A DNA stretch of 64,000 bases. It comes from Streptomyces griseomycini (lineage in GTDB: Bacteria > Actinomycetota > Actinomycetes > Streptomycetales > Streptomycetaceae). The stretch lies in the NCBI RefSeq assembly GCF_014203535.1, contig NZ_JACHJI010000002.1, positions 687,042-751,041 of the forward strand, written 5' to 3'. The notes beneath the pieces were generated by a model. That model was not told the origin of the DNA. It saw only the letters and a list, made by a program, of their open reading frames with translations, and did no database searches. Numbering within the stretch: the first letter of the stretch is position 1; every line of letters starts with the position of its first letter. The translations under genes were made by a program, and so were the position numbers. Of the stretch, positions 1-9,406 are shown one piece after another.

Positions 1-715
1 CGAGCCGTCCGGCGGCACCGGCTTCGCCTCCTGGCCCACCGCCACCGACGAGCAGCCCGTCTCCTCGACCATCGAGGTGAAGGGCGAGTACGACGGCTCC
101 CTCAAGCGCTTCCACGGCTCGGGCGAGCTCGGCGGCAGCGGCCAGGACGAGGGCCAGGACCCGCTGTTCAAGCTCGCCGACGGCGCGACGCTGAAGAACG
201 TCGTCCTCGGTACGCCCGCCGCCGACGGAGTGCACTGCTCGGGCAGCTGCACCCTGATCAACGTGTGGTGGGAGGACGTCGGCGAGGACGCCGCCAGCTT
301 CAAGGGCACGTCGTCGTCGGCGCGGTACGAGGTGATCGGCGGCGGCGCCCGCAAGGCCGACGACAAGGTCTTCCAGCACAACGGCGCCGGCACCCTGACC
401 ATCAGGGACTTCCAGGTGTCCGAGTTCGGCAAGCTCTACCGCTCGTGCGGCAACTGCGGCACCCAGTACCAGCGCCACGTCGTGGTCGACAACGTCCTGG
501 TCACGAGCCCCGGCAAGGTCCTCGCCGGCGTCAACGCCAACTACGGCGACACCGCGACCCTCTCGGGCGTGACGATCGTCGGCGACGGCAAGAAGAAGAT
601 CGCCGTCTGCGAGCGCTTCCAGGGCAACGACAGCGGTGACGAACCGACCAAGCTCGGCAGCGGCCCCGACGGCAAGGCCTGCGTCTACGAGGAATCCGAC
701 GTGACGTACCAGTAG
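1..715 (+). CDS. Pectate lyase family 3 (C-terminal part, cut by window edge)
   Basis: The frame is open from the first bases of the window, so the N-terminus, presumably with a secretion signal, lies outside. The visible part carries the PL3 signature NVWWEDVGEDAASFKG, a short Cys pair (HCSGSC) and a second Cys-rich turn (SCGNCGTQYQRH), all typical of the extracellular pectate lyases that cut polygalacturonate by calcium-dependent beta-elimination. The stop is TAG at 713-715, followed by a strong hairpin. It is convergent with groEL and shares that terminator. The family assignment is secure; substrate preference and any extra binding module upstream cannot be judged. Confidence 0.85.
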   Translation, partial: EPSGGTGFASWPTATDEQPVSSTIEVKGEYDGSLKRFHGSGELGGSGQDEGQDPLFKLADGATLKNVVLGTPAADGVHCSGSCTLINVWWEDVGEDAASFKGTSSSARYEVIGGGARKADDKVFQHNGAGTLTIRDFQVSEFGKLYRSCGNCGTQYQRHVVVDNVLVTSPGKVLAGVNANYGDTATLSGVTIVGDGKKKIAVCERFQGNDSGDEPTKLGSGPDGKACVYEESDVTYQ

Positions 716-749
716 GCGTGACGCACCAGTAGGCGCGCCGCGCACGGGC

Positions 750-790
750 GAGGGCCCGGCACCGCTGAACGGCAGCGGTGCCGGGCCCTC
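750..790. terminator. Bidirectional hairpin terminator between pectate lyase and groEL
   Basis: A perfect 18-bp inverted repeat (750-767 with 773-790) around a 5-base loop. It lies between the convergent stop codons of the pectate lyase and groEL. There is no clear U-tract, which is common for Streptomyces terminators. Confidence 0.85.
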
Positions 791-813
791 GTGGTGCTCT
801 GCGAGCGGGTCGC

Positions 814-2526
<1,713 letters not shown>

Positions 2527-2553
2527 TCAGGAGCAGATGTACTGCGAGGTGAC

Positions 2554-2862
2554 TTACTTCTCGATGATCGCGAGGACGTCGCGGGCCGAGAGGACGAGGT
2601 ACTCCTCGCCGTTGTACTTCACCTCGGTGCCGCCGTACTTGCTGTACAGAACGACGTCGCCGACCTTCACGTCGAGCTCGACGCGCTTGCCGTCCTCGAT
2701 GCGGCCCGGACCGATGGCCAGGACGACGCCCTCCTGGGGCTTCTCCTTGGCGGTGTCCGGAATGACCAGGCCCGAAGCCGTGGTCTGCTCGGCGTCGAGC
2801 GGCTGGACCACGATGCGGTCCTCGAGCGGCTTGATGGCAACCTTGGAGCTGGCGGTCGTCAC
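2554..2862 (-). CDS. groES: 10 kDa co-chaperonin GroES
   Basis: 102 residues, starting [19 protein letters not shown], with the mobile-loop region (residues about 18-38) and the conserved [21 protein letters not shown] end. It caps GroEL rings. The chosen ATG gives the family length, and a purine-rich stretch (GGGGGAGG on the coding strand) lies upstream. It is the first gene of the groES-groEL1 unit, downstream of a vegetative-type promoter bracketed by two CIRCE operators. Confidence 0.97.
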   Translation of the reverse strand: MTTASSKVAIKPLEDRIVVQPLDAEQTTASGLVIPDTAKEKPQEGVVLAIGPGRIEDGKRVELDVKVGDVVLYSKYGGTEVKYNGEEYLVLSARDVLAIIEK

Positions 2863-2961
2863 GATCCGACCTCCCCCTTCGGAGATCTCACGGGGTTAAC
2901 TGTCTGAGGTGGCGACCAGGTCGATCCGTCGTCGCGGGTGCCGGACCTGCCCGTCGCGTTG

Positions 2962-2988
2962 TTGGCACTCTCCAGGGGGGAGTGCCAG
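2962..2988. promoter_or_regulatory. CIRCE operator 1 (HrcA site) downstream of the groES promoter
   Basis: TTGGCACTC, 9-base spacer, GAGTGCCAG: 8 of 9 pairs complementary and the exact CIRCE spacing. It lies just downstream of the predicted -10 in the direction of groES, where bound HrcA would block early elongation. Confidence 0.95.
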
Positions 2989-2993
2989 ACCTG

Positions 2994-3023
2994 AGACTAT
3001 GACCGCGATTAGCACTCGGTCAA
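2994..3023 (-). promoter_or_regulatory. groES vegetative promoter
   Basis: Reading the minus strand, -35 TTGACC (3018-3023), an 18-base spacer and -10 TAGTCT (2994-2999). This fits the Streptomyces HrdB consensus. The -35 lies in the spacer of CIRCE 2, and CIRCE 1 follows the -10. Confidence 0.8.
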
Positions 3024-3035
3024 GCGGAGTGCCAA
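3009..3035. promoter_or_regulatory. CIRCE operator 2 (HrcA site) over the groES -35 region
   Basis: TTAGCACTC, 9-base spacer, GAGTGCCAA. One arm matches the canonical CIRCE arm exactly. The spacer contains the -35 hexamer, so HrcA binding would exclude RNA polymerase. It also overlaps the 3' end of the neighbouring deacetylase reading frame. Confidence 0.93.
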
Positions 3036-3979
3036 TTGCCTGCGGCGCGTCGGCGATGCGGTGCGTTTTTCGTACGGGTGTGCGCAGCCGACCGGGGTCG
3101 CGGTGACCGCCTCTGGGCGGCTGCCGCCCCCAGACCCCCGCTTCGGCCTGAACGGCCTCGTCCCCGGACTCCCCCGGAGGGGGTACCCCCGGACGGGCTG
3201 ACCTGCCGGACGTGGTCCTCCAGCCTGCCCACCCTCAGTCCTCGTTCCTCCAGTTCCCCCAGCAGGCGTGTCGTCCGTTCCGCCAGCGACAGGGACGGGG
3301 CCTCGCCCGACGGGACGGAGACGATGTCGCCGGGGGCCAGGCGGTGCGCTCCGCGCGTGTAGGTGAGGTGGCCGTCGCCCTCCAGCGTCACCCGCCAGAG
3401 CACGACCGCCGCGATGCCGCAGTCGGCGGCGGCGCGCAGGGTCGTGGTGTCGTACGTGCCGTAGGGCGGGCGGAAGAGGTGCGGGCGGACGCCGAAGCGG
3501 GCCTGGAGCTTGCGCTGCTGGCCGCAGATCTCGGCGCGCTGGCCGGCGTAGGGCAGGCCGCGCAGGGCGCGGTGGTCGAGGGTGTGGTTCTGCAGGCTCG
3601 CGCCGACCGCGCGCAGGCGGGCGAAGTGCGCGTACCCAGGGCCCACCACGCTGTCCGTGAGGAACATGCTGACGGGGAGGCGGCGTTCGCGCACCAGCTC
3701 GATGAAACGGGGGTCGCGTTCGGCGCCGTCGTCGTAGGTGAGGAAGACGACCTCGTCGTCGGTCGGGACGTGGTCGACGACGGGCGGCACGTCACCTCCA
3801 GGCGCGGGACCGCCCCCGGGCGGCCGGTCCCCGCCGCCTCCGGGTGACCGGCCCGCACCGCCTCCGGGTGGCTGTCCCGCACCGTCCCCCGGCCCCGCCG
3901 ACGGGCCGCACCCGGCGAGCGCGGCCAGCAGGGCGGCGGCCGTGAGGAGGGCGGCCCGTGACGCCCCGCGGCGCCTCAC
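3020..3979 (-). CDS. Lipoprotein polysaccharide deacetylase (NodB fold) with aberrant C-terminal tail
   Basis: 319 residues from a GTG start that overlaps the stop of the upstream paralogue (GTGA, 3976-3979), implying translational coupling. A lipoprotein signal ends in LAGC, followed by a Gly/Pro-rich linker. The NodB domain has FLTYDDG (metal/catalytic Asp pair), NHTLDH (HxxxH) and RPPYGTYD, so all deacetylase motifs are present. It probably removes N-acetyl groups from a cell-surface glycan. The paralogue stops right after VGRLEDYL, whereas this frame continues past VGRLEDHV for roughly 60 low-complexity Arg/Gly/Ser-rich residues into the groES promoter and CIRCE 2. The tail looks like loss of the ancestral stop. 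Confidence 0.85.
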   Translation of the reverse strand: MRRRGASRAALLTAAALLAALAGCGPSAGPGDGAGQPPGGGAGRSPGGGGDRPPGGGPAPGGDVPPVVDHVPTDDEVVFLTYDDGAERDPRFIELVRERRLPVSMFLTDSVVGPGYAHFARLRAVGASLQNHTLDHRALRGLPYAGQRAEICGQQRKLQARFGVRPHLFRPPYGTYDTTTLRAAADCGIAAVVLWRVTLEGDGHLTYTRGAHRLAPGDIVSVPSGEAPSLSLAERTTRLLGELEERGLRVGRLEDHVRQVSPSGGTPSGGVRGRGRSGRSGGLGAAAAQRRSPRPRSAAHTRTKNAPHRRRAAGNWHSA

Positions 3980-4863
3980 AGGTAGTCCTCCAGCCGCCCC
4001 ACCGCGTACCCCTCGGCCGTGACCTTGTCCAGGAAGCGGCGGACCATGTCCGGCATCGTGCCCTTCCAGTCCTCGCGGCCCCGGAAGTGGGTGAGGACGA
4101 TGTCGCCCGGGTGCAGGGCGCGGTCCCCCTCGCGGTACTCCCAGTGGTCGGCGAAGACCTCCTCGTTCCAGAGGGGGACGTGCGTGATGCCGCAGGCCTT
4201 CGCGGCGCGCAGGGTGGCCTTGTCGTAGGTGCCGTAGGGCGGGCGGAAGAGGACGGGGCGCTCGCCGTAGCGCTCCTCGATGACCTTCTGCATGCCGCAG
4301 ATCTCGCGCTTCTGCCGGGCGTAGGACAGGCCGCGCAGGGCGGGGTGGTGCAGGGTGTGGTTGTGCAGGGCGACGCCCCGGTCCCGCATCTCCTCGAAGT
4401 AGCCGTAGTCCTCCTCGACGAGGTAGTCGCTGAGGAAGGCGCTGTAGGGGACCTTCAGGTCGCTCATCATCCGCAGGAACGCCGGGTCCTTCTCGGCGCC
4501 GTCGTCGACGGTGAGGAAGACGACCTTCTCCTCGGTGGGGACGGTGGTGAAGACCGGGGGGAGGCCCAGCCGGCGGTGGCCGTCGACCTCGAAGCCCTCG
4601 CGGGTGGTGATCCGCGGCTTCTTCGCCGGGGGCGGGGGAGCGGTCAGGGGCACCCTCTTCAGCCCCCAGCGCTTCGCGGCGGCGACCCTCGCGGCGTGCG
4701 CCGCGCGCAGCTTCGCGGCGTAGGAGTCGAGTGCGCGGGCCGGGGGCGCGTGGAGGGGCTGCCGGCCGCCCGCCGGCCTCGCCTCGCCGCCGTCGCCCCC
4801 TCCGCAGCCCGGGGCGAGGGCGGCGAGCGTGAGCAGGGCGAGGCCGATCCGCGCACCGCCCAT
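3976..4863 (-). CDS. Lipoprotein polysaccharide deacetylase (NodB fold)
   Basis: 295 residues. The ATG at 4863 is chosen because it gives a proper lipoprotein signal (MGGARIGLALLTLAALAPGC); the frame stays open much further upstream, but that part is antisense to the methyltransferase gene. After a Pro/Ala-rich linker comes a NodB domain with VFLTVDDG, NHTLHH and RPPYGTYD, the metal-binding Asp, His and Arg motifs of carbohydrate esterase family 4. It is predicted to act outside the membrane on peptidoglycan or another N-acetylated glycan. It is followed by a clearly paralogous gene with a 4-base overlap, a tandem duplication. Confidence 0.87.
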   Translation of the reverse strand: MGGARIGLALLTLAALAPGCGGGDGGEARPAGGRQPLHAPPARALDSYAAKLRAAHAARVAAAKRWGLKRVPLTAPPPPAKKPRITTREGFEVDGHRRLGLPPVFTTVPTEEKVVFLTVDDGAEKDPAFLRMMSDLKVPYSAFLSDYLVEEDYGYFEEMRDRGVALHNHTLHHPALRGLSYARQKREICGMQKVIEERYGERPVLFRPPYGTYDKATLRAAKACGITHVPLWNEEVFADHWEYREGDRALHPGDIVLTHFRGREDWKGTMPDMVRRFLDKVTAEGYAVGRLEDYL

Positions 4864-5001
4864 CGGTCGACGACCGGCCCGCTTTTTATCTTTTTGTCCT
4901 ACTACTCGCATGTTGTCGGATCCTCGCAGTCCGCCGCCCGCGGTCCGGTCCGACACCGCGGCCGGAGGCGCACGGTCCACCGACTGGCCCACAATGAGCC
5001 G

Positions 5002-6186
5002 GTGAACGACCTCGCCCCCCTCCTCACCCCCGAAGGCCGCGCCCTCCTCGACGAGGTGCGCGACACCGACCCGGCGCACGAGCTCGCCGTCGCGACCCGG
5101 CTGCGCCGTGACCACCCCGCCGAGCTGGTGTCGGCGGCGCTCGGCCAGGCGCGGCTGCGGCAGCGGGCGGTGGCGAAGTTCGGGGCCGAGGACGCCGGGC
5201 GGATGTTCTTCACGCCGAACGGGGTGGAGCAGTCGACCCGGGCGAGCGTGGCGGCGTACCGGGCGCGGCGGTTCAGGGAGCTCGGCGTGACGTCCGTGGC
5301 GGACCTGTGCTGCGGGATCGGCGGGGACGCGATCGCGCTGGCCCGTGCCGGGATCCGGGTGCTGGCGGTGGACCGGGACCCGCTCACCGCGGCGGCGGCC
5401 CGGGCGAACGCCGACGCGCTGGGGCTCGCGGAGCTGATCGAGGTGCGGGAGGCGGACGTGACGGAGGTGGACACGGCCGGCTGCGACGCCGTCTTCGTCG
5501 ATCCGGCCCGGCGCGGCGGCCGGGGCCGCATCTTCGACCCCGAGGCGTACTCGCCCCCGCTGTCCTGGGCGGTCGCGGCGGCCCGCACCGCGCCCCGCGC
5601 CGCCGCGCTGAAGGTCGCGCCGGGCATCCCGCACGAGGCCGTCCCGGCCGACGCGGAGGCCGAGTGGATCTCGGACGGCGGGGACGTGAAGGAGGCGGTG
5701 CTGTGGTTCGGCGCCGGCCGGGAGGCCCCTTCGGGCGCGGTCCGGGCGACCCTTCTCCCCGGTCCGCGCACCCTCCTCTCCCGCGGCCTGCCCGACCCCG
5801 CGGTCCGGCCGCCCGGCCGGTACCTGTACGAGCCCGACGGCGCCGTCGTCCGCGCGCACCTCGTCGCCGAGGTCGCACAGGAACTCGGCGGGGGACTGCT
5901 CGACGCGACCATCGCGTACGTCACCGCGGACGAGCACCGTCCGACGCCGTACGCCACCGCCTACGAGATCACCGACCGGCTCCCCTTCAACGCCAAGAGG
6001 CTGAAGGCGCTGCTGCGCGAGCGGCGGGTCGGCACCCTGACCGTCAAGAAGCGCGGCTCGGCGGTGGAACCGGAGGAGCTGCGGCGCAAGGTCCTGCCCA
6101 AACCGCACGGCACCGGATCCGTCACGGTGTTCCTGACCCGCGTCGCCGGCGCCCCGACGATGCTGCTCGGCCACCCGGTGCGGTGA
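5002..6186 (+). CDS. Class I SAM-dependent methyltransferase with THUMP-like C-terminal domain
   Basis: 394 residues from GTG 5002 (VNDLAPLLTPEGRALL); the frame extends upstream but only antisense to the deacetylase. The N-terminal helical part is followed by the SAM-binding motif VADLCCGIGGDAIALA, an acidic loop AVDRDP, and VFVDPARRGGRGRIFDPE, a DPAR variant of the catalytic motif IV of nucleic-acid methyltransferases. The C-terminal part (EITDRLPFNAKRLKALLRE and VGTLTVKKRG) is the THUMP-like domain found in this actinobacterial family. An RNA-methylation role is likely, but the target is unknown. It is divergent from the deacetylase pair across a 138-base gap with T-rich stretches. Confidence 0.85.
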   Translation: MNDLAPLLTPEGRALLDEVRDTDPAHELAVATRLRRDHPAELVSAALGQARLRQRAVAKFGAEDAGRMFFTPNGVEQSTRASVAAYRARRFRELGVTSVADLCCGIGGDAIALARAGIRVLAVDRDPLTAAAARANADALGLAELIEVREADVTEVDTAGCDAVFVDPARRGGRGRIFDPEAYSPPLSWAVAAARTAPRAAALKVAPGIPHEAVPADAEAEWISDGGDVKEAVLWFGAGREAPSGAVRATLLPGPRTLLSRGLPDPAVRPPGRYLYEPDGAVVRAHLVAEVAQELGGGLLDATIAYVTADEHRPTPYATAYEITDRLPFNAKRLKALLRERRVGTLTVKKRGSAVEPEELRRKVLPKPHGTGSVTVFLTRVAGAPTMLLGHPVR

Positions 6187-6208
6187 GCCGCGCGGAAACC
6201 GGAACCCG

Positions 6209-6844
6209 TCAGGACGCGACGATCGCCTCACCGATCGCGAAGCCCTTGGCCGGTCCCTCCGGGATCACCGCGTCCGTGCCGTAGGGAACCCGGTGCTCGT
6301 CCGCGTACTTGGCCTTCTTCGGGTCGGGGGACGTCAGGACGAGCACGGCCCCGTCGTCGTCGAAGTCGTCGACGACCACGTACACCGGGATCCCCGCGCG
6401 GGCGTACTCGCGGCGCTTGCGGGCCCGGTCGCGCTGGAGGTTGCGGTGACCGGGCGAGGTGACCTCGACGACCATCCCGACTCCGGCGGCGTCGACGCCG
6501 AGGCCGTCCTCGTCCGGGATCTCGTCGAGGTCGAGAGGGGCCACGAACAGATCGGGAATCCAGACTTTCCGGTGGTGGATGACGTTGCCGTCGTGGTGTG
6601 CCGCGTAGCCACTGCCTGCCAGATGCGCGTCCAGCGCCCTGCGGAGACGGCCGATGAGCACGGTGTGACGACGGCGACCGGTAGGCGACACCTCGATGGC
6701 CCCTTCGATGATCTCGGCCCGGTAGCCCTCGGGGAGATCCATGGCCTTCCACGCCTGCCACAGGACCTCGTCCAGATCGGAACCCGGCTCGGAAACCGGC
6801 CTGTCAGCCACCACCGGGGCCACCTCTTCTGCGAGAGCGGTCAT
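6209..6844 (-). CDS. Uma2 family protein (PD-(D/E)XK nuclease fold, DUF820)
   Basis: 211 residues. It shows the family order ...YRAEIIEGAIEVSPTGRRRHTVLIGRL..., KVWIPDLFVAPL (the PD of the nuclease core) and GVGMVVEVTSPGHRNLQRDRARKRREYARAGIPVYVVVD (the ExS/T...K part). Uma2 proteins are abundant in Streptomyces, usually solitary, and of unknown role. A strong AGGAGG ribosome site precedes the ATG. It converges with the methyltransferase gene with only 22 bases between stops. No toxin or antitoxin partner is visible next to it. Confidence 0.85.
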   Translation of the reverse strand: MTALAEEVAPVVADRPVSEPGSDLDEVLWQAWKAMDLPEGYRAEIIEGAIEVSPTGRRRHTVLIGRLRRALDAHLAGSGYAAHHDGNVIHHRKVWIPDLFVAPLDLDEIPDEDGLGVDAAGVGMVVEVTSPGHRNLQRDRARKRREYARAGIPVYVVVDDFDDDGAVLVLTSPDPKKAKYADEHRVPYGTDAVIPEGPAKGFAIGEAIVAS

Positions 6845-6979
6845 CGAGAAGCACCTCCTCCTTCAAGTGTGGGCGCGGGCGCCACTGCGGCACAAGCGAC
6901 ACCGCGACACCAGGAGCACGGGGGACGTCACGCACCGTAATCCGTGTCGATCAGCCGAACGGGTGATCAGCGGGGCCGC

Positions 6980-8095
6980 TCACCTCAGCGACGCCCACAA
7001 CTCCTGCGCCTCCGGCTCGTCCGGCACCACCCGGTTGCCGTCCCAGGGCGCCGGCACCACCGGCATGGTGAGCGTCGTGACGTCGGCCGACGACAGGCCC
7101 CCCAGGCTCCGGCCGAATCCCGTCAGCTCGCCCAGCGAGTCCAGCCCCGTGTCGGTCGTGAGGCTGCCGGTGACCGCGTCGGCGACCTCGTACAGCTTCA
7201 CCGGGTCGGTCAGCAGGTCCTGCTCCGCGATCCGCTCCAGCAGGGCCTCCACCAGCCGGTGCTGGAGCCCGATGCGGCCCAGGTCGCTGCCGTCGCCGAT
7301 GCCGTACCGGGTGCGGGCCAGCGCGAGTGCGCCCGTGCCGTCGAGGTGGTGGGTGCCCGCCTCCAGGGTCAGACGGCTCCGGTCGTCGTCGATGTCCTCG
7401 TCCGTGGTGACGGTGACCCCGCCGAGCGCGTCGACCAGGCGGGCGAAACCCGCGAAGTCGATCTCGACGTAGTGGTCCATGCGGACGTCCGTGAGCGCCT
7501 CCGCGGTCTTCACCGCGCACACCGGCCCGCCCACCTCGTAGGCGCTGTTGAACATCGCGCCCGACACCGGTCGGGTCGCTCCCCCGTCCGGCAGCGGGCA
7601 CGAGGGCCGGTCGACGAGGGTGTCGCGCGGGATGCTGACCACCGTCGCGCCGGTCCGGCCGGCGTCGAGGTGGACGACCATGGCGGTGTCGGAACGGGCA
7701 CCGCCGCCGTCGCCGCCGCCGAGCGCCCGGTTCTCCGCGCCGCTGCGCGAGTCCGAGCCGAGGACCAGGATGTTCAGGGACCCGGTCGGCACGGGCGCGG
7801 CCGGGGCGGAGGGGTCCGGGGACGGGGTGGTCAGGGGTCTGGCGGGGCGGTCGTCGCCCAGGGCGCCGTCGATGTCGACGCCGCGTATGTTGTCGTTCAG
7901 CTGCCAGTACAGCCAGCCCGCCGCCCCGGCGCCCAGGACGAGCACGCCCGCCAGCGCGAGTCCGGCGATCCCCGGCACCCGCGTCCGCCGGGCCGGTCGT
8001 ACGCCCGCCCGTATGCCCGCCCCCGCGCCCGAGCCCCCGGACTCGTCCCCGGCTCCGCCGTCACCGGTTCCGCCGCTCCCCTGATGTCCCGTCAC
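6980..8095 (-). CDS. LytR-CpsA-Psr (LCP) family cell-wall glycopolymer ligase
   Basis: 371 residues from GTG 8095. A Gly/Ala-rich cytoplasmic N-terminus is followed by one transmembrane helix (GIAGLALAGVLVLGAGAAGW) and an extracytoplasmic LCP domain with NILVLGSDSR, GARSDTAMVVHLD and TVVSIPRDTLVDRPSC, the Asp/Arg residues that bind the polyprenyl-pyrophosphate substrate. LCP enzymes move teichoic-acid-like or other glycopolymers from lipid carrier to peptidoglycan. One Cys pair (PSCPLPDGG and PVCAVKTAEAL) could form a disulfide. Several LCP genes per genome are usual in Streptomyces, so the exact polymer cannot be assigned. Confidence 0.92.
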   Translation of the reverse strand: MTGHQGSGGTGDGGAGDESGGSGAGAGIRAGVRPARRTRVPGIAGLALAGVLVLGAGAAGWLYWQLNDNIRGVDIDGALGDDRPARPLTTPSPDPSAPAAPVPTGSLNILVLGSDSRSGAENRALGGGDGGGARSDTAMVVHLDAGRTGATVVSIPRDTLVDRPSCPLPDGGATRPVSGAMFNSAYEVGGPVCAVKTAEALTDVRMDHYVEIDFAGFARLVDALGGVTVTTDEDIDDDRSRLTLEAGTHHLDGTGALALARTRYGIGDGSDLGRIGLQHRLVEALLERIAEQDLLTDPVKLYEVADAVTGSLTTDTGLDSLGELTGFGRSLGGLSSADVTTLTMPVVPAPWDGNRVVPDEPEAQELWASLR

Positions 8096-8216
8096 GGGCA
8101 GGAACGTAAGTCCGAATTATGGCGAGCAACGACCCCCGGGGTGGTTTTCTTGGGAAATTCTCAGACTTCGAAGAGTCCGCGCCATCCCCCCTCTTCGAAA
8201 GTTTCGTCCGCAGGGC

Positions 8217-9269
8217 TCACGCCCCCGCCGGTGCCGCCGTGCTGCTGCGCACCACCAGGCTCGTCGCCAGCTCCACCCGGGTCGCCGCCGCCGGGTCCTC
8301 GTCCTTGCCGAGGTCGAGGACCAGCTTGGCCGCCGCCTCCGCCATCTCCGTCAGCGGCTGCCGTACGGTCGTCAGCGGCGGCCCCACCCAGCGGGCCACC
8401 GGCAGGTCGTCGAACCCGACCACGCTCAGGTCCTCGGGGATCCGCAGCCCCAGTTCGCGCGCGGCCTCGTACAGCCCGAGGGCCTGGAGGTCGTTGCCGG
8501 CGAAGACGGCGGTGGGCCGGTCGTCCCGGCGCAGCAGGGCGAGGCCCTGCCGGTAGCCGGCCTCGTGGTGGAAGTCGCCCGGCATGATCAGCCCGGGGTC
8601 CACCGGGAGCCCGGCGGTCTCCAGGGCGGCGCGGTAGCCGTCGACGCGGGCGCGGCTGCACATCATCTGCGAGGGTCCGCTGATCGCCCCGATCCTGGTG
8701 TGGCCCAGGTCGACCAGGTGCCGGGTGGCGGCGAGCCCGCCCTGCCAGTTGGTCGCACCGATGGAGGGCACGTCGGTGCCCGGGTCGCCGGCCGGATCCA
8801 TCACCACGAACGGGATGGAGCGGCTGGTCAGCAGCGCCCGTCCGGACTCGTCGAGGCCGGACAGCACGAGGATCACGCCGTGCGGGCGGCGCGCGGCGAC
8901 CTGGTCGGCCCAGGTGCGCCCGGGGGTGAGCCGCCCCGCGCTCTCGGAGAGCACGACGCTCAGGCCCGCGTCCCGGGCCACGTTCTCCACGCCCCGGATG
9001 ACCTCCATCGCCCAGGCGCTCTCCAGCTCGTGGAAGACCAGGTCGATCAGGGGCGAGCGGGTGGCCTCGGCGCGCCGGCGCCGGTAGCCGTGGGCACGCA
9101 GCAGTCCTTCGACCCGGCTCCGGGTGGCGGGGGCGACATCGGCGCGGCCGTTGAGGACCTTCGAAACAGTCGGCGCGGAGACGCCGGCCTCGCGGGCGAT
9201 CTCGGCGAGGGTCGCGGTCTGCGTACCGCGTCCTCGTGTCCGGGTTTCAGAGGGCTGCGGGGAAGTCAT
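8217..9269 (-). CDS. LacI-family transcriptional regulator (candidate xylan/xylo-oligosaccharide repressor)
   Basis: 350 residues from ATG 9269 (MTSPQPSETRTRGRG); an in-frame extension to 9374 exists but would run through the operator region. The N-terminal helix-turn-helix ATLAEIAREAGVSAPTVSKVLNGRADV is a textbook LacI DNA-binding domain with its hinge, followed by a periplasmic-binding-protein-like effector domain ending VVGFDDLPVARWVGPPLTTVRQP. It is divergent from a GH3 glycosidase, with palindromic and directly repeated motifs in the shared upstream region. The same 14-base motif recurs upstream of the GH10 xylanase at 62.7 kb, so it probably represses hemicellulose-use genes until a sugar inducer binds. 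The inducer is inferred, not shown. Confidence 0.9.
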   Translation of the reverse strand: MTSPQPSETRTRGRGTQTATLAEIAREAGVSAPTVSKVLNGRADVAPATRSRVEGLLRAHGYRRRRAEATRSPLIDLVFHELESAWAMEVIRGVENVARDAGLSVVLSESAGRLTPGRTWADQVAARRPHGVILVLSGLDESGRALLTSRSIPFVVMDPAGDPGTDVPSIGATNWQGGLAATRHLVDLGHTRIGAISGPSQMMCSRARVDGYRAALETAGLPVDPGLIMPGDFHHEAGYRQGLALLRRDDRPTAVFAGNDLQALGLYEAARELGLRIPEDLSVVGFDDLPVARWVGPPLTTVRQPLTEMAEAAAKLVLDLGKDEDPAAATRVELATSLVVRSSTAAPAGA

Positions 9270-9330
9270 GGCGGCGATCGTATCCCTGGGGACCCTCTTG
9301 ACGTACCCCTTCGGACACCATAGGTTCCCG

Positions 9331-9360
9331 GAACATTCGAAGTTGACTTCGAAACATTCG
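9331..9360. promoter_or_regulatory. Candidate LacI-family operator upstream of the GH3 gene
   Basis: TTCGAAGT-TG-ACTTCGAA (9336-9353) is a perfect 8-bp inverted repeat. It is embedded in two direct copies of ACATTCG (9333-9339 and 9354-9360) exactly 21 bp apart. The segment 9347-9360 is identical over 14 bases to the xylanase upstream region at 62665-62678 (opposite strand). Confidence 0.75.
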
Positions 9361-9406
9361 CACCACGTGCTCATGAAAGGGCCCTTCGTCCACCGACAGG
9401 AGCTTC

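Noticed and set aside
6209..6844. Toxin-antitoxin or defence role for the Uma2 protein
   Set aside because: No partner gene, phage gene or defence neighbour is present; Uma2 genes are commonly solitary.
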